Below, one piece after another: positions 53,726 to 62,033 of a stretch of 64,000 bases of DNA. The notes beneath the pieces were generated by a model. That model was not told the origin of the DNA, searched no databases, and was given only the letters and a program-made list of their open reading frames with translations. Origin of the DNA: Chitinophaga pinensis DSM 2588 (GTDB taxonomy: Bacteria > Bacteroidota > Bacteroidia > Chitinophagales > Chitinophagaceae); assembly GCF_000024005.1 (NCBI RefSeq), contig NC_013132.1, positions 8,364,001 to 8,428,000 on the forward strand, read 5' to 3'. The translations under genes were made by a program, and so were the position numbers. Numbering within the stretch: the first letter of the stretch is position 1; the number at the start of each line of letters is the position of its first letter.

Positions 53726-53752
53726 GAAAAACACCCGGAAGATTCCGGGTGT
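53726..53752 (-). terminator. Terminator after aldo/keto reductase
   Basis: ACACCCGGA pairs perfectly with TCCGGGTGT around four bases, and on the minus strand a T-run follows. It ends the gene at 53800 before the HPP promoter. Confidence 0.85.
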
Positions 53753-53799
53753 ATGACATAGATTCTGATTCGTTACAATCCGCTCTCGGATGTATGTTG

Positions 53800-54633
53800 T
53801 TAGAAATTAAAGTTTGCGGGATCAGGCCCCATACGGGCGCCTTCATCCAGACTGTTAAGAATCTCCATATCCTCCTGTGGTAACACAAAATCAAACAACT
53901 GCGCATTCTCTATGATCCTTGCCTGGCGAACGCTTTTGGGAATGATCACAATCCCCCTTTGCAGATTCCAGCGTAACAGCAGCTGCGCTATCGTAATCTG
54001 ATGCTTTGCGGCTATTCTTGTGAATATCTCAACACCAAACGCCCGACCGTGCATCAGCGGAAACCAGGACTCAAACTGTATCTGATTCGCTTTTGCAAAA
54101 GCAACCAGGTCCGGCTGTTGCAGGAAAGGATGAAACTCTACCTGATCTACCATAGGGGCAACACGGGCATTCCCCATCAGATCTTCCAGCTGGAACTGAA
54201 GAAAGTTAGATACTCCTATCGCCCTGACCTTGCCCTCCTGGTATAAAGTCTCCATGGCCCTCCAGGTCTCCTTATACTTCCCTTTTACGGGCCAGTGTTG
54301 CAGGTAAAGATCAAGATAGTCTGTACCCAGCCGTTGCAGCGAATCATGAAAAGCCCTGATTGTCGTGTCGTATCCCTGATCTGAATTCCAGACTTTTGTA
54401 GTGATGAAGATGTCTTTTCTGGCTACCGGATGACTGGCAATAGCCGCCCCAACGCCTTCCTCATTGTAATAGGCAGCAGCAGTATCTATATGCCTGTACC
54501 CTGCGTCCAAGGCATAGGTCACAGCATCGCGCACTTCCTGTCCGTTCTTCGTTTTATAAACACCGAGTCCCAGGTAAGGCATGTGCACGCCATTAGCCAG
54601 TGTGACAGCGCCATCTATAGTTGTTATGTTCAT
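53800..54633 (-). CDS. Aldo/keto reductase (2,5-diketogluconate reductase-like)
   Basis: 277 aa. AKR tetrad: Asp/Tyr in HIDTAAAYYNEEGVG, Lys in ITTKVWNSD and His in YLQHWPVKG. GVSNFLQFQLEDL and IIPKSVRQARIIENA bind NADPH. Single gene, facing away from the AraC gene at 54725 in the same direction, so regulation by it is possible. Promoter box at 54665. Confidence 0.94.
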   Translation of the reverse strand: MNITTIDGAVTLANGVHMPYLGLGVYKTKNGQEVRDAVTYALDAGYRHIDTAAAYYNEEGVGAAIASHPVARKDIFITTKVWNSDQGYDTTIRAFHDSLQRLGTDYLDLYLQHWPVKGKYKETWRAMETLYQEGKVRAIGVSNFLQFQLEDLMGNARVAPMVDQVEFHPFLQQPDLVAFAKANQIQFESWFPLMHGRAFGVEIFTRIAAKHQITIAQLLLRWNLQRGIVIIPKSVRQARIIENAQLFDFVLPQEDMEILNSLDEGARMGPDPANFNF

Positions 54634-54664
54634 TGTTATAACTTTTACGTATTGAATGGTACTG

Positions 54665-54672
54665 CAAACTTA
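54665..54672 (-). promoter_or_regulatory. Bacteroidota -7 box (TAAGTTTG) of aldo/keto reductase
   Basis: Exact TAnnTTTG match on the minus strand, 31 nt upstream of the ATG at 54633. Confidence 0.45.
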
Positions 54673-54724
54673 GCATGTATCCACACGTAAACAGCTATAA
54701 TAAACAAACTAAAAGCTGTAAAAA

Positions 54725-55627
54725 TCAATCAATCGACTTGCGGAAAACAGAGGGACTGACAGCCGTGTTCTTTTTGAAGAAATTGATAAAGTGCGGTAGC
54801 TCCTCAAAGCCGAGACTCCAGCCTACTTCCGAAATGTTCCAGTCCGTATGCTTCAGCAGGGAGCGGGCTTCCTGGAGAATACGTTCACTGATCAGCTGTG
54901 AAGTGGTTCTGCCAGTCGTTTCCTTCAGTGCCTTGTTCAGGTGATTGACATGGACAGATAGCTGATTAGCGAAATCGGTCGCTGAACGCAACCGCATCTG
55001 CTGTATGGGAGATTCTACCGGGAACTGTCGTTCCAGGAGTTCCATAAAAAGGGAAGATATTCGCGTAGCCGCGTTGGTATTGGTATATAATGTAGCCGCA
55101 GGCTGCAGACGAATGGCTTCATGCATCAGCTCGAAGACACATGTTCTTAATACGTCATATTTATAGGCAAAATCAGAAGCGATCTCTCTCAGCATCTTAT
55201 CAAAAATACCCTGTACCTTTTCAAACTGCTCGTCAGACAACACATAGATCGGTTGCCCGCCCGGTTTCATCACCGGATATTCATGGAGTCGGCTGGCGCC
55301 GAATTGCTGAAAAAAAGCTTCCGTAAAAATGCAGAAATACCCGTCATGCTCCTCGTCCGGCACATCATAGTGATAAGGTACCTGCGGATGGGAAAAGATC
55401 AGCGCATTCTTGTCTGTCTCAATCACTTTATCTGCATACTCATACCTGTTGCGCCCCCTGATCAGACTGATTTTGTAATATTCTTTCCGATTGTGGGCAG
55501 AACACTTTCTGCCCGCAAAGTCTTCCAGTTTGAATACATTGAAATGCCCCAACTCTTTCTTAAGATTGTCAGGCATCCAATTCAGTTTGGAACGATAAAA
55601 GGTTTCTATACTTTCTACGCTTTCCAT
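54725..55627 (-). CDS. AraC-family transcriptional regulator
   Basis: 300 aa. An N-terminal cupin-like domain (about 30-110) carries ALIFSHPQVPYHYDVPDEEHDG, and the C-terminal HTHs show LNKALKETTGRTTSQLI and EVGWSLGFEELPHFINFFKKN. It is upstream of the aldo/keto reductase gene on the same strand and its likely regulator. Confidence 0.93.
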   Translation of the reverse strand: MESVESIETFYRSKLNWMPDNLKKELGHFNVFKLEDFAGRKCSAHNRKEYYKISLIRGRNRYEYADKVIETDKNALIFSHPQVPYHYDVPDEEHDGYFCIFTEAFFQQFGASRLHEYPVMKPGGQPIYVLSDEQFEKVQGIFDKMLREIASDFAYKYDVLRTCVFELMHEAIRLQPAATLYTNTNAATRISSLFMELLERQFPVESPIQQMRLRSATDFANQLSVHVNHLNKALKETTGRTTSQLISERILQEARSLLKHTDWNISEVGWSLGFEELPHFINFFKKNTAVSPSVFRKSID

Positions 55628-55631
55628 CCTG

Positions 55632-55639
55632 CAAAGTTA
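55632..55639 (-). promoter_or_regulatory. Bacteroidota -7 box (TAACTTTG) close to the AraC start
   Basis: Exact TAnnTTTG match only four bases before the ATG at 55627, which would give a leaderless transcript or a start codon further in. Confidence 0.4.
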
Positions 55640-55691
55640 CAAAATTCAATCAAAATACCGGAAACAGTAGCCATTCCTCTTCTCGGGAAAC

Positions 55692-57017
55692 TTAGCGGCC
55701 ATATACAGGCTTAATACCCGCATCCCTGATCCTTTCCACTACCTTTTCTCCTACCTTATGCCCCTGAACAACACCATTCTCGATCGCATCGCGGAAGTGA
55801 ATACCGCCATATAAACGGGAAATAGCCGCTTCATTACAGGCAGCCTGGAAAGAACTGAATTTGCGGGTGGGGATTTCAAACATCTCCTCGGTATTGTCTT
55901 CATATTCAAAATGATCTCCCATCATGTAAGTCAGCACCGTTGCCACCGCAGAAGACACAACACTATGCCCGCTGGTATACTCCGGAAAAGGCGGGGTTTG
56001 TAACAACGGTTTCCAGCGCACATCCATATACTTGTTGATATAGGTTTCCGGGCGGATACGGTTGCTGGTGTATTTGGAATCCCAGCAACTGATAAAAGCA
56101 TCCATCATCGTTACAGCTGCTAACGTATGTACTAACACCGTCTTATCAAAATCCAGCTGTACTTTCCGGGCAGCAATGCCGGTAATATTCATCCAGTGAC
56201 CACCGGGGGTGATCTTCTTAAAGCCTATAGCCATATGTCCATAAGTACTTACGGCAAACGGATTACAATCCCAGAACGACGCGATTGCCCTTTGTCCCAT
56301 ATTCAGACTCACTCCTGCATCATGCACCTCCTTATTCAATGCGTAAAAAGCACTACCTGTATCCTTACTGAAAGGTACCGGAGGCAAAGGCAGAAACTGG
56401 TTACAGGAATCAATCACCATCGGACGGATCGTTTTCCAGTGAGGCTCCACGGCTTCAATATAAGCGGGGGGTGTCGGATACCAGTAACCCTCCCCTTTTG
56501 CCGGCGTATAACGCACCCTCGTACTCAGTTTTGTATACCCATCCGGCCGCGCCCACTGCACGGATTGTTTCGCCACATCTACCGCTACCGCAATGGAATT
56601 ACGGATGATACTGTCCGGCGTTTTGTCTTTTTTAAACAATAATACCAGCTTCTCCTCATCCTTCTCCAGCATAAAACCCGATGGCAGCATCAGTTTGCCG
56701 GTCTCCAGAATACTATATACAGCTGCAATACGATAGTCGTACACCCTGCCGCTGTCATGTACTGCAATACCGGGATAGGAAGCAATAAAGCGCTTTGCAT
56801 CAGGAATCTCTTTATTATGGGCCGCCACAATACTATAGGCCGACATCATCGCATAACTATAAAAACGACAGGCGGCAGGTGGATTCACCACGTCATGCAT
56901 CATCACCATTGACAATGAAAACACCGCTGGTTGTATATAATCGGTAAACGTATTCTTGTGTTGTTGGGCATAACCTGTCTGACAAAGCAGCAGCAGGATG
57001 ATCATCCATTTTTTCAT
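55692..57017 (-). CDS. Vanadium-dependent haloperoxidase family protein (PAP2-fold)
   Basis: 441 aa with signal peptide ending GYAQ (residue 18). The vanadate/phosphate site follows the PAP2 pattern: Lys in INKYMDVRWKPLL with Arg, PEYTSGHSVVSSA (His351), and C-terminal AAISRLYGGIHFRDAIENG with Arg and His. Enzymes of this group halogenate organic substrates or act as phosphatases; no vanadate or halide preference can be read. It starts three bases after the FG-GAP/UnbV gene, so the two are co-transcribed. Confidence 0.92.
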   Translation of the reverse strand: MKKWMIILLLLCQTGYAQQHKNTFTDYIQPAVFSLSMVMMHDVVNPPAACRFYSYAMMSAYSIVAAHNKEIPDAKRFIASYPGIAVHDSGRVYDYRIAAVYSILETGKLMLPSGFMLEKDEEKLVLLFKKDKTPDSIIRNSIAVAVDVAKQSVQWARPDGYTKLSTRVRYTPAKGEGYWYPTPPAYIEAVEPHWKTIRPMVIDSCNQFLPLPPVPFSKDTGSAFYALNKEVHDAGVSLNMGQRAIASFWDCNPFAVSTYGHMAIGFKKITPGGHWMNITGIAARKVQLDFDKTVLVHTLAAVTMMDAFISCWDSKYTSNRIRPETYINKYMDVRWKPLLQTPPFPEYTSGHSVVSSAVATVLTYMMGDHFEYEDNTEEMFEIPTRKFSSFQAACNEAAISRLYGGIHFRDAIENGVVQGHKVGEKVVERIRDAGIKPVYGR

Positions 57018-57020
57018 AGC

Positions 57021-60000
57021 TTAGTTGACTTTAAACAGGGTTATTCCTTTATTGTTGATACCGATCATGATATAAGGATTGCTGCCAATATTCACCACAG
57101 CAGCAGATTTCACATCTCCTTTTACACACAAGCCGGACTGCGTCTGCGAAACATATGTAAAACCACCCTTTCCATCTCCTTTCAGCAGACAACCATAACC
57201 GGCGTCAAAACTTCCCAGTTTGAGACGATTATCGCTATGGTTGCCCAGCAACAAGAGGTCCATCTTACCGTCTTTGTCATAGTCAGCCGCCAATATCTTC
57301 GATACCACAGAGAATTGCGCTTCAACAGGCAATGGAGTAGTAACAAACTTACCATTGCGGTATAAGAAACAGCGGGTCTTTGTGTCAGTAGCTGTTAACT
57401 TACCCGCCTGACTCAGCTCTTCCGCAGAAAAAATATCCTTCATGTTTGCATTGGAATAATGCCGGTACGAAGAGAACTTACGGCGCATCGGATAAATCTG
57501 ATCATTCAACTCATCCCGGCTCACAAACGGATAGCTGACACCTTCAATATAGAAATTCAGGAAAGGATCTATGGAACCATTCTTATCGAAATCAGCGTAA
57601 TACAATTCTGCAGGTTGTTTTGCAGACGCGTGCAGCTGCGTATTCTCCCCCATATTGCCCGCAATGATATCTTCATGGCCGTCTCCATCTACATCTGCCA
57701 GTGTCAGCCCAAACCAGCAACCTCCTTCTGACTGTTCAAAGTACAGGGCAGTAGCATCCTGAAAACCACCTGTTTTATTGAGAAAAACCATCAGCGGCAT
57801 AAACTCGCCACACATGACCAGGTCTTTACGGCCATCCCCGTCAATGTCTGTCCAGCGCGCATCCGTGATCATACCACTATTGGCAAAAGGAACATTGGCA
57901 AGGGTAAACTGGCCTTTGCCATTATTGACCAGCAGATACGACGTCGGTGGCACCGGATACTTGCCGGGAATCACCCTTCCTCCTACAAACAGGTCCATAT
58001 CTCCGTCAATGTCAAAATCACATGGACGCACACAGGATTTACTGCTCGCACTGACATCCGGTAATGCGCCTTTAGAGAGCATAAAATTGCCTTTCCCATT
58101 GTTCAGGTATAACTCGTCCTGTAAAGCCGGCGTATTGGGCTCAAAAAGGCTATAACCGCCTTTTGCTACGTAAAGATCAGGAGCCCCGTCACCATTTGCA
58201 TCAAAAAAGGCGGCGGCCGCTACCTGGGAAGCCACCTCCGTTCCTGACACGATTTTAGTACCCTGCGTAAAACCACCACCTGCTTTCTGCAGGTAAATGG
58301 CAGCAGCCTGTTCATGATCTCCCGCGATGTACAGGTCTTCAAGACCATCTTTATTTACATCCGCCTTTTCAAACACGGGACCTGTCCTGGAGTACATGAA
58401 CATCATCAGCAACTGACGCTTGAAGTCATTCTCAGAAATATCGCTGTGCCTATAAGTAAAGAGACTGTCCGCGTTACGGAACCAGCCGGGCATTGTCTTA
58501 TGTGATGCGGGTAAACTTGCATCCGGCGCATAAGCAACTGTCAGCAATTGATTGGCAGCTACATTTGTCAGGCGCTGTACCTTGTTATCAGGCCAGATGA
58601 TCCGTACAGAATCCACCTGTGTGTTATCCCCCAATCCAAACAGCAAACGGGTAGAGACCGCAGAAAGATAACCACGGTTAGGATTGACTTCCTGATACTG
58701 GATATTTCCCTTATTGTATACATATACTTTGGCGCCTACGGCAACCGTATTCATACCCGCCCCTTTCAGTTGCAGGGAAAGATAAGCAGCGGCCTTGCCC
58801 TGTTCACGGCTCATATTCTGATACACCGCAGCCGGTTCATTGATCTTATTGATCACCAGATCAAGATCACCATCATTATCCAGATCAGCATAGACAGCGC
58901 CACTGGAAATCCCACCGGCATCAAATCCCCATTTTTGCTGCATATTGGAAAAGGTGAGGTCTTTATTATTACGGAACACATAATTCTGCAAAGAAGTTGA
59001 GGGCATTGCCGATACCAGGTCCATCAGGAGAACAGGCTCTCTGTCAATCGCCTTCTTTACTTTATAGTCACCCCAGTAGCGCAGGAAATCCTTATTGGTA
59101 TAATCTCTGAGATAACCATTGGTGACAAGAATATCCTTATACCCGTCATTGTCCAGGTCTGCTATCAGGGGGCACCAGCTCCAGTCTGTATTCGACACAC
59201 CGGCCAGTTGTCCTATTTCACTGAAAGTCCCATCCCCATTATTCAGTTGCAGCATATTACGCATGTACTGCTTATACAGATCCTGGGAAATCATCAGTTC
59301 AAAAGACTCATAATTCTCCTGCAGCTGTAACAACTTCTGTCGCTGGTTATCTTCCGGCAACATATCCAGGGTCATGACATCCGGCAGTGCGTCATTGTTA
59401 AAGTCAGCAATGTCAACACCCATAGAAAAGTGAGACAGGTGACTGAAACAGTTGGTAGCATCTTCTGCAAAGGTGCCGTCGTGTTTATTTATATAGAGGT
59501 AATCGCGTTCATTGTAATCGTTGGTGACATAAATGTCCTGCCAGCCATCCTGGTTGATGTCAGCAATAGCTACCCCCAATCCGAAAGTCAGTGGGTTTTG
59601 TATGATACCCGCCTGTTTACTGACTTCCGTAAAGTGGTTATTATCGTTGCGGTATAGCTTATTACCTGCCAGGGGATCTGTTTCATTTTTGTACCTGGCA
59701 AACTCCATATTATCGATCTTGATCACATTATGATTCAACAGAAACATGTCAAGATCGCCATCATTATCATAGTCAAAGAAGACGGCGTTCGTACTATAGC
59801 CGGGATCATCGAGCCCATATTCTTTGGCTTTCTCTGCGAATTTCGCGTTCCCCAGGTTAATAAACAGCTGGTTTCTGCGTAGTTCATCGCTCTTTTTACC
59901 GGAATAACAAACATAAATATCCAGTAATCCGTCCCCATTCACATCTGCCATGGTCACCCCTGTTTTCCATCCTTCAGGTCTGCCTTCCAGGTCTTTGGCA

Positions 60001-60350
60001 GCATTGCGGGTAATATCTGAAAAGACCATATTGCCTTTGTTCAGGTAAAGCTTATCAGGTCCCATATTGGCAGTAAAGAACAGATCCTGTAAACCATCGT
60101 TATTGATATCGCCAACAGCAACACCTCCCCCATTATAGAAGTATTCATATGCCAGCACATTGAACTTTTCGGTTTCATTCAATGTATTGCTGAATTTAAT
60201 GTTGGTAGTTTTTACTGGTAACTGCTGAAACAAAGGCTGCTGAGCAATGGCGGCTGAAACACGGAGTGTGAGTAACAGTGTAAGAAAAATACCTGGTCTG
60301 ACTGCGGAGCGTGGACTGCATTGGTGTATTGCTGTGGAATAGCTTATCAT
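57021..60350 (-). CDS. FG-GAP/VCBS-repeat protein with ASPIC/UnbV domain
   Basis: 1109 aa with a signal peptide near residue 37. Fourteen calcium-type DxNxDGxxD motifs (for example DINNDGLQD, DVNGDGLLD, DYDNDGDLD, DYDKDGKMD) indicate an integrin-like beta-propeller, with the ASPIC/UnbV segment (GAKVYVYNKGNIQYQEVNPN, then RIIWPDNKVQRL) at about residues 535-605. Such proteins accompany SusCD pairs in Bacteroidota and are thought to bind ligands at the cell surface. It sits between SusD (88-nt gap with a hairpin) and the haloperoxidase gene (3-nt gap). Confidence 0.9.
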   Translation of the reverse strand: MISYSTAIHQCSPRSAVRPGIFLTLLLTLRVSAAIAQQPLFQQLPVKTTNIKFSNTLNETEKFNVLAYEYFYNGGGVAVGDINNDGLQDLFFTANMGPDKLYLNKGNMVFSDITRNAAKDLEGRPEGWKTGVTMADVNGDGLLDIYVCYSGKKSDELRRNQLFINLGNAKFAEKAKEYGLDDPGYSTNAVFFDYDNDGDLDMFLLNHNVIKIDNMEFARYKNETDPLAGNKLYRNDNNHFTEVSKQAGIIQNPLTFGLGVAIADINQDGWQDIYVTNDYNERDYLYINKHDGTFAEDATNCFSHLSHFSMGVDIADFNNDALPDVMTLDMLPEDNQRQKLLQLQENYESFELMISQDLYKQYMRNMLQLNNGDGTFSEIGQLAGVSNTDWSWCPLIADLDNDGYKDILVTNGYLRDYTNKDFLRYWGDYKVKKAIDREPVLLMDLVSAMPSTSLQNYVFRNNKDLTFSNMQQKWGFDAGGISSGAVYADLDNDGDLDLVINKINEPAAVYQNMSREQGKAAAYLSLQLKGAGMNTVAVGAKVYVYNKGNIQYQEVNPNRGYLSAVSTRLLFGLGDNTQVDSVRIIWPDNKVQRLTNVAANQLLTVAYAPDASLPASHKTMPGWFRNADSLFTYRHSDISENDFKRQLLMMFMYSRTGPVFEKADVNKDGLEDLYIAGDHEQAAAIYLQKAGGGFTQGTKIVSGTEVASQVAAAAFFDANGDGAPDLYVAKGGYSLFEPNTPALQDELYLNNGKGNFMLSKGALPDVSASSKSCVRPCDFDIDGDMDLFVGGRVIPGKYPVPPTSYLLVNNGKGQFTLANVPFANSGMITDARWTDIDGDGRKDLVMCGEFMPLMVFLNKTGGFQDATALYFEQSEGGCWFGLTLADVDGDGHEDIIAGNMGENTQLHASAKQPAELYYADFDKNGSIDPFLNFYIEGVSYPFVSRDELNDQIYPMRRKFSSYRHYSNANMKDIFSAEELSQAGKLTATDTKTRCFLYRNGKFVTTPLPVEAQFSVVSKILAADYDKDGKMDLLLLGNHSDNRLKLGSFDAGYGCLLKGDGKGGFTYVSQTQSGLCVKGDVKSAAVVNIGSNPYIMIGINNKGITLFKVN

Positions 60351-60389
60351 TCGGGTAATTTTTTGCTGAGGGCGGTATGTAGGATAAAA

Positions 60390-60419
60390 GCTAATGCGAC
60401 CACTGAGGGTCGCATTAGC
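60390..60419 (-). terminator. Hairpin between SusD and FG-GAP gene
   Basis: GCTAATGCGACC pairs perfectly with GGTCGCATTAGC around six bases; on the minus strand TTTTAT follows. It lies 18 nt past the SusD stop and 40 nt before the FG-GAP gene ATG, so it can reduce transcription into the downstream genes. Confidence 0.75.
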
Positions 60420-60437
60420 ATAAGTTCAATAGTTATA

Positions 60438-62033
60438 TTACTGTGCATCCCACCATATCCTTGCAGTGTAGGTATCACCACCCTGCAGGCGGCCTACGGC
60501 AGCTGCATAGTTAACCGGATTGGTTGAGCCTTCGGTTGACTGATAAGCAATTCTCCTTGGTATAGTACCACCGGTGAAGTTACCTATGTAGTTAACCGGA
60601 GTCAGAACAGGATAACCTGATCTTCTCCAGTTAGTCCAGGCTTCAATGAAGTTAAATAATAAACCATTTGTGGCCCAGTATTGTTCATTGATCTGTTTCA
60701 TTGATGCAGCGGTAGAACTTACATCAAGCGGATGCGCAGTCGCATAGGCATCTGCTGTAGCGGCAGAAATAGCCGCAGCAGAACTAAAAGTAGCCAGTGA
60801 CTGTAAAGCTGCAGACACGCCATTGGAATAGTGTGTAGCTGCGGAACCTGTTACTGTCCATCCACGTACAGCCGCTTCCGCCAGCAACAATTCTGTTTCA
60901 GCATAAGTCAGTACAAACTCAGGTGCACTACGACCGAGATAAACAGCGGTAGTCGGACGGGAATATTTCCCCAATGGATAGACATCGTTTCCTGTACCGG
61001 TACTGCCAGGATAATCAGACCTTTTGGTCACGTCTGTCGTACCACCTGCCAGGTCATAGCCATTCGGCATGCCTACCTGCACATTAGGATCTTTATTACC
61101 AGCCAGTGCACTGTTTGTACCATCCTTCAGACCTACCGGAGGTATCTCGGAAGCAACATTCAAACGAGGGTCATTGTGGGCTTTCAGATAATCAATCAGT
61201 GGTTTAGACCATTTTACTTCCCGGTAATCTTCTACTACCAGCAGGGCGCTGCTTGTACCATTACCATTACCGGTAGAGTTATCTGTAGGACAAACCGCGT
61301 TATCAGAGATACCGGCAAACGTACCACCTGCTGCCGCTTTTTCAGCATACTGACGGGCCAGTGTAGGATTGGCCTTTACAATACGCATCGCAGAACGCAG
61401 CATCAGCGAGTACCCAAACCGTTTCCATTTAGCGATGTCTCCACCGTAAAACAGATCTGAAGTCAGCTTGTCAGCCGCCGGATCAAACGCATTGATAGCG
61501 GTTTCCAGTTCTGACAGCATAGACGTATAGATAGACTCCTGTGTATCATAAGTCGGTGTAAATGATCCTGTCTTGCCTTGCAGCGCCTCTGTGTAAGGCA
61601 CATCACCATAACAATCCGTAATATGCTGTATAAGCAGTATTTTCATGATCGTACCGGCGCTTGCCAGGTTGGTCAGTCCCTTGTCTTTGGCCAGTGTTAC
61701 CATTTCATAGGCAAAACTGGCGCCCTTGTAATCATCATTCCATAACTGGTTCTGATAACCAATGATACCGGATGATGCCACATACTTATCCCCATTACTA
61801 TAATAGTTATAAGTAGAAGACAGCAATTGCGCCCACATACTCTGGAACAGCAATTGTGCATATCCTGTATTTGCATACTGATACTGAGATTTGGCCAACA
61901 GCAGGTTCGCATTGTATTTGGAACCATCCACAGCAACAGGGTCAGAGTTAATCTCATCAAAGTCATGGGTACAACCTGTCGAGAACAGTGTCAGACCCAG
62001 TGTTATATATAGCAGACCTTTTTTCATGTTCAT
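60438..62033 (-). CDS. SusD/RagB family lipoprotein (SusD_2 type)
   Basis: 531 aa. Two starts are possible: ATG at 62033, whose A overlaps the SusC stop, or ATG at 62027 (MKKGLLYITLGLTLFSTGC), which is favoured by the signal. Lipobox STGC, then DFDEINSDPVAVDGSKYNANLLL, CYGDVPYTEAL and RSAMRIVKANPTLARQY typical of the SusD-like 2 family. It binds the nutrient for the SusC transporter encoded just upstream. Confidence 0.94.
   Translation of the reverse strand: MNMKKGLLYITLGLTLFSTGCTHDFDEINSDPVAVDGSKYNANLLLAKSQYQYANTGYAQLLFQSMWAQLLSSTYNYYSNGDKYVASSGIIGYQNQLWNDDYKGASFAYEMVTLAKDKGLTNLASAGTIMKILLIQHITDCYGDVPYTEALQGKTGSFTPTYDTQESIYTSMLSELETAINAFDPAADKLTSDLFYGGDIAKWKRFGYSLMLRSAMRIVKANPTLARQYAEKAAAGGTFAGISDNAVCPTDNSTGNGNGTSSALLVVEDYREVKWSKPLIDYLKAHNDPRLNVASEIPPVGLKDGTNSALAGNKDPNVQVGMPNGYDLAGGTTDVTKRSDYPGSTGTGNDVYPLGKYSRPTTAVYLGRSAPEFVLTYAETELLLAEAAVRGWTVTGSAATHYSNGVSAALQSLATFSSAAAISAATADAYATAHPLDVSSTAASMKQINEQYWATNGLLFNFIEAWTNWRRSGYPVLTPVNYIGNFTGGTIPRRIAYQSTEGSTNPVNYAAAVGRLQGGDTYTARIWWDAQ

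Noticed and set aside
60831..61460. 209-codon plus-strand ORF inside SusD
   Set aside because: Antisense shadow; very Cys/Ile/Arg-rich composition not typical of a real protein.
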